DNA of 64,000 nt from Panicum virgatum (taxonomy: Eukaryota > Streptophyta > Magnoliopsida > Poales > Poaceae), in NCBI RefSeq assembly GCF_016808335.1, contig NC_053153.1, positions 16,627,033-16,691,032 of the forward strand. The letters are read 5' to 3'. Each line of letters starts with the position of its first letter. Positions within the stretch are counted from its first letter, which is position 1. The position numbers were made by a program, and so were the translations under genes. This document shows positions 23,401 through 35,000 of this stretch, one piece after another. Below the pieces are notes generated by a model. The model had not been told where the DNA came from. It saw only the letters and a list, made by a program, of their open reading frames with translations, and searched no databases.

Positions 23401-23739
23401 TTGCGACGTGTTGTAGCCATCGTTGTCTCTTTCCGCTGCTTTCAAACTCTGAAGTTAAAGTTATGGTTTGTATAACTGCTTTTTAAAGTTTGTACTTGTA
23501 ATAATGTTTTAGAACTGGTTTGTAATCATTTTATGCCTGTGTTGTAAACTTGTGGTTGTAATATCTCTGGACTCGCCTTCGTGCGGGGTATGCTTGTTCG
23601 ATCCGAGAACCGGTGGTTGTATCGGGACGTTACCCGACAGACCAAAAATTGTTCCGTTTGAAGTGTGTTTGAGCTAGTGTTGCCTTTATGGTGACGCCCT
23701 GCGCACTTGAGCCGGAATAATTCAGGTGGTTCTGCCACA
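20483..23739 (+). repeat. Outer element 3' LTR, second part
   Basis: It resumes in the GC-rich zone where 5,421 left off and then follows the inner LTR layout with clear divergence in the first 1.6 kb and close similarity in the last 1.6 kb. It matches 1-1,610 almost perfectly from 22,130 on. It ends ctgccaca at 23,739, after which degenerate copia sequence begins. It holds the conserved exon-like segments at 22,128-22,280 and 23,262-23,371. Confidence 0.92.
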
Positions 23740-24069
23740 ATGTTGTGTCTCCAAATATGTCGTTGGATTGAAATTTCATGATCATGTTGTCAGTGCTCAA
23801 TAGGTAGTTCCATGTAATGGGATCTCCTCATTATCATATTCTGTAGAATGCCTTTATTTTGTTCCGTAGGAACATCTTTGGAGCAACTGATATCAATAGG
23901 TTGAGTAGCGAAGTGAGCTTCAAACTTGTCCCCTTAAACTTATTTACAATGGATTTCAGATATAAATCAACCAAATGTTTGGCATTATTTCACTTTTAGT
24001 GATTGTGAAAATCACTCCTTTGACAAACTTGAAAGTTTTCATAATGAGTATTTTTCTAAAAGTGCCTTT

Positions 24070-24670
24070 GCCTTTGTTAGGACTCATGTTTTGAGATGAT
24101 TCTTAGTTTTCCGTTGAAATTCAGTCAGAATTTCATGCCACCAAAATTTTATTTTGGTATTCTGATCATTATAGTGATTTTCTGCTTGGAGTAGTTCAAG
24201 TATGAGATCAGAATATTTGGCGTAGTTGTACCAACGGTATTGCTGTTGCAATAACCTATTTGAAAGGGAAAATATAGATAATGTCTTTTCGATCATTTAT
24301 GTATCATCTATAATCTGATCATAAAACTGAAGCTTGCAACAAATCTTTGGTACTACAGAATTGTATTCTGCGATAGATTTGAATTTCATAAGGCAAAGTA
24401 ATGATTACTTGCCGTGCTTGTGGCAAATTATTGCCTTTTGTTGATCATAGATTATTTGGGTGCAACCCAAAGTTTGCTTTGATCGTTTTCTATTATTCTT
24501 GAGATCCGAGAATATATGATGTCTAAAGAAATAATGTGGTTATTTGGTTGTGTCTTGAAATATGGGCTTATGGATTATGTTTATTGATGTCATCAATAAA
24601 ACCCTTTGCTGTTAGCATTAGTTTGATATCCTTAGCCCAAGTCAGGTAGTTGTGACTATCTGCTGTAGTT
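24070..24670 (-). pseudogene. Copia gag remnant
   Basis: Minus-strand translation near 24,665-24,600 gives NYLTWAKDIKLML, the start of a copia-type gag. At 24,296-24,084 a frame reads MIEKTLSIF and LLQQQYRWYNYAKYSDL. These align with NYLTWATDVEIKL, MIEKTLSTF and LQQQYMNSKYTKYSEL in the gag at 47,032-48,114. Stops and frameshifts break the rest. No zinc knuckle is visible. Confidence 0.75.
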
Positions 24671-25439
24671 TCGGAGAAATCCTTATAAAATGATGAGTCA
24701 TTTTGATATATGAGAAATCATGTGTAGAATTAATTTACTGAGGTATATTTAAAATATATTGTGTGTAATTTTATGCAAAATATTTGAAATCAAGATGATT
24801 CTTGAATCATAATTTAAGGTATATTGTTTTGAATAGTGTAACTATTTTTATAATATTTCTGCGGAAATAAATGACTTGATAGTCATATTTATACAATTTT
24901 AATTGTGTAGTATATTTTAGATATACACATTAGGTAATCATCATAAGATGTAGACCTTTAGTAACGGGCAAATAATTTGCTGAATAAAAGCATGGTCTCA
25001 GGGCAAATAAATTCGTAAAGAATTTATCGCAGCCGATGCCTAGGTCTCCATTACCTTGTGTTTTTCCAAAATTCAAATTTATATACCTTAATTTTAATTT
25101 AGCATAACTCTACATGATGTAGAATATAAATTAAGTCCTATATTTGTAATGATACAAATAAAATAAATTGCACATGAAAAAATTGTTCTAAAATAATATT
25201 TGCATAATCGATATGAGATCTGCGGATCATATATGTATAATTACTACGGTAATTATAATATCTATATTATATTGGTGCTAATTTCTAAAATTGATAGTCT
25301 ATATAGCATTTTTCAAAATTATGCAAATTTAGAATAGCCTGAGGGCTAAAATGAAACAATCTGGGCCTTAAATACGTACATGTAGTATTGAATATACTAA
25401 AACATGTAAATATATTTAAAATTTGGGGGCATTTTTGTG

Positions 25440-26670
25440 AAATTGTAGAGGGAACAGGGGCTCGGCTTGGCTACAGCCGGCCTGCTTGGCCTGGCTCGGC
25501 GGCCTGCCAAGGGCCCGTTCGGCTCGACTCGGCCCACCTGCGGGTGGCCGGCCAACCGGCGGCCCGGCTCGGCTTGAGGCAGGGAGGGATGCGGTAGGGG
25601 AACCCTAACCGCCTCCCCCCAAGAACCGCCGCCTCCTCCTTTGGCGCGCCGCCGCCGCCGCCATTGCTGCCAGTGGGCGCTGCCGCCGGTGGGTGCCGCC
25701 GTCGGGCACCGTCGTGGCTCCTTGTGCGGCGGCGTAGCACCGCCTCCTCCTGGTGTGCGCCCCCCTGCCCCAAATGTCGCGGCGCCCCTTGGCCCCCTGC
25801 GGGTCCGCCGCCGCTTGATGCCCGATTGGGCGTCGCCGGTCCGGCCGCCCTCTTGTACGCCAGCCAACAGTCGGTCGCCGGCCACCACCGGCCGGAGGAG
25901 GGCCCCTGCGTGGCGGGGTGCTTCGGGTGGTGAAGTGCCGGACGCCGATGGCTCCGATTGCCTTCGCACCGGAGGGCGCTACCACCGCGGGGGTCTTGCG
26001 CTGCCGGTGCCGCCGCGGGCGGTGCCCAGCGCCATTGGCGCCGCTGATGGTGGGGGTGCGGCCGCCGATGGCGGTGATGCGGGCTCCAGCGAGGCCATCA
26101 CGGATGATGTCGAAGGCATCGCTGCAGCAAGGACGTCGTGCGGTAATCGCCGAGGGCGGGGAAGAAGCGGCTGTCGCGAGTGGAGGAGGAGCGATCGCCA
26201 TGGGCGCCGTCCCTGTTGGAGCAGTGGGCACCGAGGGTGCCACATCTAGTGCCGTCGCTGTCGGGTATCGGCGAGGCCGTCTCCGAGTCCGCGGTGGTGC
26301 GGCCAGGGGGTTTGGTGCCCGCTGCTGCCGATGGCGGCCGTATGGGCATCGCCGCCATCGAGGGCGGCGTCGTCATCGTCGAAGAATGAAGGTGCGTTCT
26401 TCTTTTGTGATTTAAAGAAAGGAAGATGAACAAATCCGTTCTTACTCGTCATTCTTGCCATGGGTGTGCAGAGGCCTCGTGTTCCCGGCGAGATGCCGAA
26501 GTACTCAGAGTAGTAGTCGTCGAGTCTCTGTGTTCTTGGCGAGTTCGCATGGGAAATCGGAGCCGGCGAGTTCCAGAGACGTGAGTTCGGCAGTGTTCTC
26601 GGTCTCCCTGTTGCACGAGAACTCGGCGAGTTCTTCCGCCTTCTCTTGCGCTCAGTGAAGAGACAGTGCA
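25440..26670 (-). other. GC-rich leader of the truncated copia element
   Basis: A block with many overlapping frames on both strands, rich in Pro, Arg, Gly and Ala, and none resembling a known protein. It lies between primer site and gag, where the other copia element also has a GC-rich leader. I treat it as non-coding. Confidence 0.55.
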
Positions 26671-26678
26671 TGATAACG

Positions 26679-26920
26679 TGTTGAGAGTCAAAAATGAAGA
26701 GATAATGAAATGAGTGAATTCTTGTATAGATTGATGATTGGACCATTCCTTTTATATATACAAGAGGAAAAGGGTGTCTCTTCTCCAAAGGACATGCCCC
26801 TTTGAGAGTGACCCCTTCATGAGATTAACAACTACTTGATGACATCCTAATGATGTCATTAATCTAAATAAGTAATTAACTAATTACAGAATTGATCACT
26901 AATTTATTTGTTTCATAACA
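26679..26920 (-). repeat. Copia 5' LTR, about 242 bp, minus strand
   Basis: Read on the minus strand it begins tgttatgaaacaaat and ends gagactctcaaca-like sequence followed by cgttatca. Start and end match the layout of the LTR at 49,635-49,923. A TATA-like stretch (atatataa on the minus strand, near 26,752) could be its promoter. Confidence 0.75.
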
Positions 26921-27302
26921 GAAAAAACAGTAAGGTTGCCGCTTGTTGTAAAATGAAAAACTGTAGATCTCTGCTTCAGAGTTGAAGTGTTTCAGCTTCC
27001 AGGAAGCGTATTTGATGTCCTAGGCGAGTAGGCGTAAGCAAATACTTCGTAACTGATGATGGCGATTAACGAGGGACAAGTGGGAGAAAATCAAAGGTCA
27101 CAAAATATGCTACTGTGTAATATGAAGTCAGACACGAGTACACGACTCTAGAGAGGACAGACAGTGAGTCAGTAATAGTGACGCATTTGGAGATTTGACA
27201 CATCAGGCCAGACATTAGCCACTAGCCAGTGCCTTCTCAATCCCAAACTTGGTGTCTGTTGGAGCCACTATGTGAAAATACGGGATAGATGACGCGAGAA
27301 AG
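26921..27302. other. Intergenic, nothing recognised
   Basis: About 380 bp between the copia LTR and the Harbinger element, with no frame or repeat that I can support. Confidence 0.5.
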
Positions 27303-28090
27303 TTAGGCTGTCTCCAACAAGGGTTGGCATTGGGGTTGGCAACCTCAAAATAACAACTTTCGTCTACTGTAGCTAGAGGGAACCAAGTCCAACAAGGTTG
27401 GCATTCACGGTATGCATTTTGCGTCGGAGGAGAGAGGGTAGCCTTTTTGCCTTCTCCATCCCGAGCGCCGCATTCACAACGGAGCAACGGTCACCCACCC
27501 ACCCACCCCTATCCAGCGCGAGAGCGGCAGTGCGGCGGCAGACCTCGCCGCCTCGGGTTCGTGCAGCAACCGCAAAGGAGCAGCATCTCCGGCGAGGATA
27601 CCTTCCGGCGAGGACGCAGGGGACCACCTTCAGGCGGATCCACAGTCAAGGTTCGTAAATCTGCATATTTGTTGTTGTGGATCTTGATTTGTACTGCATG
27701 CATAGGGAAACATAGATTCGTGTATAGATCCATGGCTACTTGGCCGGATTTTGGGTCCGCGGCACCGTCCCTGGCCGCCGGCGCACTCCTCCATCGTAGG
27801 TGCGGCCGGCGACGGCGCGCGTCCCCGCCTTGAGGACTAGGCGCGGCCGCACCGGCCCTGCCCTGCCTTGGCCCCTTGTCGCCTGCGGTGGCTCCAGCCC
27901 GTCCAGCTACGATTAAATCTGCCGTGTGATTAAATCTGGCGTCGTGTTCAATCTGGCCGGATTAAACCTGTAGTAAGCTTTGTACTGAACTATGCTTTCA
28001 ATGTGTTGTGTGCATGCATTTGCGCTGTGTTCAAATTTCTTACTGCTTCCAATATGTTCGTAAGCCGTGTTGAAATATGAGTGTTGTAGG

Positions 28091-29085
28091 ATGGACAATC
28101 GTTTCAATCCCTATAACTGTGATGGTGAGAACTCTCAGGCCTGTCCTGGGGCAGAACAGTGGCAATTTCCTTTGGATGAGATTGAGGAAGGCACCAATTC
28201 TCAGGTCTGTCACACATTGAACTGATAGCAAACTTCCTTTAATTGAATAGCAATGTTTGTGGTTGATTGCGTTGTGCTTATACTTTGTTAGTTTGTCCGC
28301 AACTCTGGAGGGCAATTTGAATCGGGCGAAGCAAACTTTGGTTTTGTTCAAGAGGACCAGCGGCATTCAAATTTGGAGGCCAATGATTCAATGCTGCAAA
28401 TGCCAGCTCCTAGACAAAGGAAGGGAACTAGCAAAAGGGTGTCTCAGCGAGGCAAAGCGTTCAGCAAAGAAGAGGACAAAACAATATGTTCTGCATTTTT
28501 GAATGTCAGCAAAGACCCTGTGACTGGTATGCACATGCAGTTCGTTCCATTTTTTTATTAGGCACATTTTACACTGTTTCACTTATACTGAGATGCACAT
28601 TGGCAGGGACAAACCAATCTAGTGGAGGTTACTACCAAAGGATGCATCAGTATTTTTTGGAGAACCTTGGAGCACATTCAACCAGAAGTCATAAAGCCGT
28701 CCAGCATCGATGGATGGCTATCCAGAAGGCGGTAAACAGATTCAGTGGCTTCTTTTCTACCGTTCAGAGGCTGGATGAGAGTGGCAAAACTGAAGAAAAC
28801 CAGGTGAATGTGCTAACAATGTAAGTTTCCTAATGCCTATGTGAATTTGCTAACAAATGTGCTGTATTCCACAGATTGATGATGCAGTCAAAATGTTTGA
28901 AGAAACAGAAACATGGACACTCAGGCACTGCTGGAACATACTGCGTCATGAGCCTAAGTGGAGTGACAAAATGTTAGAAATCAACTCAGTGGGCATGGGC
29001 ACACGAGTGAATGGCGTAGCTGTTGATGATGTTGGTAAACCGGTGTCTGGGGCAAATGCAGACACTACAGCACGTCCTGAAGCAC
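28091..29085 (+). pseudogene. Harbinger ORF1, Myb/SANT-like protein, C-terminally truncated
   Basis: Exons with matching phases: 28,091-28,204, 28,292-28,526, 28,607-28,803 and 28,875 to about 29,085. The start ATG is at 28,091. The core is a Myb/SANT-like domain: FSKEEDKTICSAFLNVSKDP ends exon 2, and exon 3 holds YYQRMHQYFLENLG and a VQHRWMAIQKAVNRFSGF helix. Exon 4 has the WTLRHCWNILRHEPKW block typical of PIF/Harbinger ORF1 proteins. In the family this protein binds the terminal repeats and helps the transposase enter the nucleus. After about residue DTTARPE the frame runs into antisense transposase sequence and no proper C terminus is left. Confidence 0.8.
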
Positions 29086-29711
29086 TCCCTAGCCCTTGGC
29101 GGCCTCAAATATTCTGCCTCATAAACATCTATGACTGTCTCGACAAATTCCAAAAGGGTCCTAATCACAGTGCTTTCTGCCATTGCATAGGTGTCATCTA
29201 AAGCATCAGCAGGGCCCCCATAGGCCAACATCCTCATGGCAACTAAACACTTGTGAATTGGTGCAAACCCTTTTTGGCCTGAAGCATTTTTTTCTGGATA
29301 AAATAACTGTTCCGGGCTGTGACATCCTCAACAATGCGAAGGAACAGAGATTTACGCATCCTAAACCTACAAGTGGTAGTGGGTCATTAACAATGTCAGA
29401 TAAAACATTATGTCCAACCTGCTGACATGCATGATTCAGGAGAATTTAGTCTCATTCAGGCCTTACCTTCTCCGGAATAAAATGTCGCCATACAAGGGTG
29501 GATCGTTGAAGTAATTTCGTTGTATTAGCTCATACATCTCATCTCTTTCTCTGTCTTTGACTTCGTGACCAATGACAGATCCTCCCCATGGACGTTTCTT
29601 ACTCCAACGCATTGATGCAACCAGTGCTGTGGCTTGCAGATCTTCGTCTTGTCTACGGTTCGCGGCAGCAGTCCCACATATCGACATTTTGAGGTACCTC
29701 CATGCCATCTC
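29056..29711 (-). pseudogene. Harbinger transposase fragment
   Basis: Minus-strand exon one ends at 29,467 (donor gtaagg) and holds GHEVKDRERDEMYELIQRNYF and a terminal RRR motif. Exon two starts at 29,366 after ttgtag and continues the usual FRM...LF block (RKSLFLRIVEDVTARNSYF). A frameshift in an A-rich run near 29,290 precedes MRMLAYGGPADALDDTYAMA, EST and EYLRPP, all hallmarks of Harbinger transposases. The sequence ends near 29,056, before the catalytic DDE residues, so it cannot be active. Confidence 0.85.
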
Positions 29712-30414
29712 CTCCTGGACGCAAACAGATCAAGGTAAAGCAGAGATTTTTGTTGCTTCTCTATCTGATTGAAGGTTGGCTTCAGTGCATTACCTTGCTC
29801 CGGCGTCGCGGTGAGCAGCGCTGCCGTCGGCCGTCGCGGTGAGCAGGTCCTGCCGTCAGGTCTCCGGTGGCCGAGGGATTTGCGAGGGGGCCGGATCTAC
29901 AAGACAATGGAAGCCCGGACCTTGACCTGCGGCGACGGAGGATCTCGACGAAAGGCGAGTGCAGGGCTCAGGTGTCCGCCCGGCGGCGCGAGCCAACGGC
30001 CAGCGTCTGGGGAGAAGAAGTTTGCATACTCTGTTGGAGATCTAACCAAAATGTCAACTGTTGCCATTTTGGCACCCATTGCCAAATGGGCTTTTGCCTA
30101 CCCAAAATGGCAACCCTTGTTGGAGATAGCCTTAGGTGCCATGAGCTTGTTAGTGTTGGAGAAAGTAAGGGTGCGATTGGTTACTTGGGCTAGTCTAGCC
30201 AGGCTTATGATTTAAGCCAGGCCAGTCTAAACCTGGCTTGAGCAATGCAATATGGGGTTGTTTGATTCACTGTTATGGATAAGCTAATACTAGTTAGCTC
30301 ATGTTTGGTTAGTTGGCTATCGATGATACAATAACCCTGCACAAGGTGAAGGTGGAGTTACCCCCATTGAACGCCTCCCCCTCCAAGCAGTCCCCAAGCT
30401 AGCACCGCCGGCCA

Positions 30415-30960
30415 AGGGGCGGCGCGGGCAACGACCACCGGTCGCCCGGCGTCGTCGCGCGGCTCATGGGCCTCGACGCGCTGCCGCACGGCCAGGCGGC
30501 GGGGGACGATGCCCACTCCGGCGCCACGAGCCCGGCCGCGCTCCGGCGGTCGGCCTCCGAGTGCGTGCCGCCGGACCCGTCGCACTTCCAGTTCGTCGAC
30601 CCGGCCTTCTTCGAGTGGTCGGTGTTGCTGCTCCTGCCACTGATGGAGCGGCCGGCGCCGGCGGCGTTGGCACCGGCCGCGGAGGCGCCGATGCTGCGGG
30701 CGCTGGATGCGGGGTGCGCGCGCGCGTTCCAGAGGTGCAGCCGCTTCGACGCGCACGAGGTGTTCCTGGAGCCCGCGAAGCACGACGACCCGGCGGCCGG
30801 CGGCGCCCACGGCGAGATCGAGCGCCGCCTCCGCAAGCGTGGCATCGTGGAGCCCGCCCGAGATCTCGAGACACTGAAGCAGATCCTGGAGGCGATGCAG
30901 CTCAAGGGCCTGCTCCACCACACCCCCACGCTGCCGCCGCACGTCCTCACCGCTCTGGCG
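30415..30960 (+). pseudogene. Captured fragment of a LONGIFOLIA/TRM-family gene
   Basis: The plus frame reads RSPGVVARLMGLDALPHG, the conserved N-terminal motif of LONGIFOLIA/TRM proteins (DUF3741), then FDAHEVFLEP, EIERRLRKRGI and ARDLETLKQILEAMQLKGLL, which also belong to that family. These proteins associate with microtubules or other TRM partners and regulate cell shape. An in-frame stop lies upstream of the motif (near 30,400), and the sequence after LLHHTP loses similarity. The family is usually 700-1,000 residues, so under a quarter is present. It lies between the inverted repeats of a probable transposon, so it is a captured piece. Confidence 0.7.
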
Positions 30961-31325
30961 CTGCCATGGCCTCCGCGCTGCCGCATGGCCCGCCATGGCT
31001 GGCATCGGGAAGGTTGAGGGCGCAGGCGTTGCCGTCCCGCACACCCGCCGTCGCAAGGCCCGCCGTCCCGTCGAGCAGGGGAGGTGCGCGCAGGAAGGCG
31101 AGCATGTCCGGCATGGGAGCAAGTAGGTGGTTGGTGCCGGCGGCGGGGCTTCTCCGGCCGGTGAGTAGAGCAACGAGGTGGGGATTGGCCGCGCGGAGGG
31201 GAAGAGAGCCAGAGGCAGGGAGGAGGGCCGGCCGCCGTCGGGAGCTGCGCAGGCTGTATCCAGCGAGTGAGCACCGGCGGTGAGAAAACTTATATAGGCC
31301 CACCAAACTAGCATAATACAGACTG

Positions 31326-31457
31326 CACTAGCTGGATATGCTCAAATCGGGTGTTTCGATGCTTTGCACTACCTAAACCTAGCTTAGAGGTCACTAGCTG
31401 GATATGCTCAAATCGGGTGTTTCGATGCTTTGCACTACCTAAACCTAGGTTAGAGGT
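31326..31457. repeat. Tandem duplication of a 66-bp unit
   Basis: The unit starting cactagctggatatgctc occurs at 31,326 and 31,392 with one or two differences (cctagctt / cctaggtt). It lies inside the right arm of the probable Pack element. Confidence 0.97.
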
Positions 31458-31537
31458 CTATAAGAGAATCAAACAATGATCGGCTGCATTGCAGAAGTCT
31501 GGCTAGAGACTGATGCACCTATCCCATCACACCCTAA

Positions 31538-32021
31538 AAAGCTAGAAAACAAGCTCTGGTTAAGCACAGCAATGACACGACCAATCAGCTCCGGAGAGTC
31601 AAATCTGACAGGGCCCTGTGCCCTCGGAGTTCTCCTGAACCGATGGCGCGCAACCCAAAAGGAACCAAAGCAGGACATGATGTGTACTTGAAAGAGCTTG
31701 CTGTTGTCGGATTCTGATCAACGCTACCCCTGGCATAATCGTAACTACAATTAGCTGGGGGATTCATTGGCTAATAACTAAAATAAGGCAACAGCTACTG
31801 AGCAGTGTTCTCCCCAATTTTTATTTTTTTTATAACATGCAATGCAAAACAAATCTGCCTGCTAAATGTACTTTGAGCAACAGATGTTACAGATTGGTTT
31901 CTAACTACTTCCGGAGATCGTCAAGCCACAACCATGGGTTAGCTACATAGTACAAAACGGGAAAAATAAGCCCCAGGGCACCAGCCGAAAGAACAGGGGC
32001 CACATTTTCATCCACGGCAAA
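31538..32021. other. 3' flank of B3 copy 1
   Basis: Between the Pack element and the stop codon of copy 1. On the minus strand it should hold the 3' UTR and polyadenylation region. No other gene is seen. Confidence 0.5.
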
Positions 32022-35000
32022 CTAAAACTGCTCCTTGCGAATGATATACACTGCCATGGTAAGCTTCTCCTTCTTCTTCAGTTCGAACAGACAGATATCG
32101 CCGACACGCAGGCCATTGCCACGAGCGAAATTGGGCCAACCTCCATTAATAAACCACCTCCTACCATTATGAAACATCATTTTGGCCTCCCATGTCTTCC
32201 CCCCACACTGGAGCACCAGGGTTTGTCCTTTCGTTGGAAGATATACCGAACCATATCGTGAAGCTAGTTCCTGATGAATCATGAATAGATAATTACCAAC
32301 ATGTTGCAAGGTTCAATAACGTTGTGATTAACCTAGACAACTCCGATGTTGCATATTGGTGAGGAAAATATTACATGGTTATGATTTTTACAGAAATCAT
32401 TTTCTTATATGAGGGGGAGAGAATAGGTTAGCACTCAGATGACAAAAAAGATGCCAACTATAACAAAAAGAGGTTAAGATGACAGGAATCGCATCCTTAA
32501 GAATAGAAAAATAACATAAAACAAAAGAATTGAACTTACTAGCATCCAACGCTGAGCAACACCAACATTGTTGTTCTTCATTACTGCTACACAAAGGGGA
32601 ATTTCAGATCGGATAGCTCGCACTCGCTCTTCAACAATCCTCTTTTGGGATTTAGATAGAGGGCTCTTGCATGGTACAAAGTAGGGAGGCTGAAATGGAT
32701 CAGAGTCTTCGCTCTCTAATGATTCATGAGGAATTTCATGCATGTCACTTTCCTGGGAAATATGGTTTCCTGCAGAAAATTTTAGGCCATAAGAAAAATG
32801 AAAAAATAATCTATAAATACACTAACTTTCTAATGTTTTGCTATAGTACCGGTGGTTGGTTCCTCCTCGATATGGACTTCCGAAGCCATTTTTGTAGTAG
32901 ATCCACCAGGGCATGATCCAACCCTTTGAAAACCAGCCCTGCCTATGGAATGAGTTGCTGTTTCATGAAGTATATAGACCGTAAATGTGGATCTCCCCCC
33001 ACCTTTTGTTGGAAAAAGGAGGACGATATCTCCCTCCTGAACATGATTGTCACAGATAAAGTCTAACCACTGCCCCATAAGAAAGTTCTTTCTACTTTCA
33101 TTTCTTTTGTAGAATTTGGGATGCCACTTCTTGCTCGTGCCAGGCATCTCAAGTGTCACACTTGTGCTTTTATCTGGGAAATGTGCCAGTGCATATTCCT
33201 TGGTAATTCCCTGATAACAAATGGAACATGATGTCACGAAACCTTGAAGATCATAATAGCTAAATGTCTCCTATAACAATGGCACAGCTATCAACAAAAA
33301 AGTTAACATTGAGAGAACTGAGTTACCAGATAAGGACCCGGGGGTTGAACACTGGTCTTCCGCATAGTTGCTACATAAACAGTGAATTCAGGTTGAATTT
33401 CCTTGATAAGCTTCATTACTCTACCCTTTTGTGCTTTAGATAGATAAGTTCTATATGATAAAACATAATCAGCCCCCAGGGATGATCGAAGATCATCTGA
33501 TTCCAAAGATAGGTTTTCTGAGGGAATGTCTTCTCCTGTACAAAATTTCACAACAGAGTTTAACAATAAGGGATGTATAATTCGAGGCAAATATGCAAAT
33601 AATTTGAATAATATTATAACCTGACTCCTCAGATGATGAGGATGCTGCAGCCATCTTTTTTAAAGTTTTCCCGTGACGACAAGAGCTACCCTTCTGATGC
33701 TCAGCGAGACTTTCACTGCTTTCTGATGCTTCTGTGGTATCATGTTGAGAAATGCTTGAAATATCAACAGAATCTACACTTCTTTCTCGAACACTTGGGA
33801 TATTTTTTATGCCACGACAGGAAAACAGTTCCTCACAACCATCATTTGCTGAGTATGACGTGACTTTGTCCACAGCATCATTTTGCAGAGTGGGCAGCTG
33901 TGGTACATTTGCAGCGATGCTTCTCTGAGGCAACTCATATTTAGCCCTATAGTCTAGTTGGAATCTGATCTCTTCCTTTTCTCTTTCTGGCATCAAGCCA
34001 TCTATGATATTGCTATTACTCTTACTATTACTATTACTATTACTATCACCATGTACTTCAGACTTGTCCATGCTGTTTCTCAGCGAACCTACAGCCCCAT
34101 ATTTGTTTTGATCTGCAGCAACCACAGTTTCTTTATCCTTTACAGACTTGACTTCCATATTCTTGCAGCCAACTGAAGCATGTTGATTTGTCTGGTTGTC
34201 ATGATTTCCACCACTATCCTTCATGCTATTTGATTTTCCTCTACTTTTTTCAAGAACCAAGTTTCCAAGCTCGGCTGTGGAACATGATGACCCTAATTTA
34301 TTAGATCTTAAAACCACATTCTCTCTATTCATAACTAATCCTTTGAATTCTGCTGTTGGTATTTTTGTGGTTTTCTTCGATTTGCGAGCCAACTCTTCCA
34401 TTGTTTCCAACATGTGAGACTGGTCAGTGTCTCCCGATGTACCCAAGCAATTCACAATCAAGGGGCTAGGCTGCTTAATGTTAAATGTACCAGGGTTCTC
34501 ATGATCCACTTGCTGGTTATTACCATTGTTGCTCTTAGCTGATTCTGTCTCAATGATTTCACAAGAATATGATGCCTTGGCACTTGTATGGGCAGAAATT
34601 TTATCAATGCGTCCTCTATTCGTGCAGTTGCCCATTGGCCGCATGTTTGACTTATTTTTAGTGCGCTTCTTTTGTGAAGGATATTTTTTGTTGAGAGATG
34701 CATATATGGTCACAAATGATTTACTTTTTCTATTTTTCCATGCCCCTGAATCTCTTGTGGACTCTACTCTCTTGCTGATTGGCTGATGTACGATTGAACC
34801 AAAATGAGCATGGCTTGGTGGTCTTTCACTTGGTACCTTCTCTACAGATCTGACACAAGTAATCTCACTGCGCTTTTGCAGGCATTCATAACAGAACCAT
34901 TCTAGTAATGAAGCATCAAAGACAACTTTCTCCAAACAGTATCTACACAAAGCCGAATTATAATTAGAAAAGGCCAATCATAACTAAATAAACTGTAACA

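Larger units (their letters stand above)
23740..26920 (-). mobile_element. 5' half of a degenerate Ty1/copia element, truncated by the outer Tekay element
   Basis: On the minus strand the order is LTR (26,920-26,679), a primer site reading cgttatca, a GC-rich leader (about 26,670-25,440), an AT-rich stretch and gag remnants (about 24,670-24,070). The layout matches the better-preserved copia element at 42,775-49,923. The sequence stops where the outer Tekay LTR ends at 23,739, so the rest of the element is probably beyond the left edge of the window, on the far side of that insertion. Confidence 0.75.
27306..30131. mobile_element. PIF/Harbinger DNA transposon, internally deleted
   Basis: Terminal inverted repeats of about 23 bp (ggctgtctccaacaagggtt at the left; its near-complement ending ttggagatagcc at the right) are flanked by the 3-bp duplication tta (27,303-27,305; 30,132-30,134), which is typical of PIF/Harbinger. 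Inside are a plus-strand Myb-like ORF1 and a minus-strand transposase. The two reading frames converge and run into each other near 29,080, where both lose their 3' parts. The copy could respond to a transposase made elsewhere but cannot make one. Confidence 0.88.
30169..31534. mobile_element. Probable TAA-flanked DNA element carrying a host gene fragment (Pack type)
   Basis: The left end gggtgcgattgg and right end (complement gggtgtgatggg) are flanked by taa (30,166-30,168; 31,535-31,537). Blocks such as agtctagccaggctt, gcaatgca and ttgtttgattc recur in inverted order near the right end, so long imperfect inverted repeats are likely. Between them is a GC-rich gene fragment. TAA duplication suggests a Tourist/Harbinger affiliation. 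Borders are set by eye and the repeat match is patchy. Confidence 0.5.

Noticed and set aside
25388..26433. Several overlapping frames of 90-212 codons
   Set aside because: GC-rich leader of a truncated copia element; no domain and no preferred frame.
30358..31314. Minus-strand frame of 318 codons
   Set aside because: It is antisense to the LONGIFOLIA/TRM fragment, whose plus-strand motifs are recognisable. The minus frame has none.
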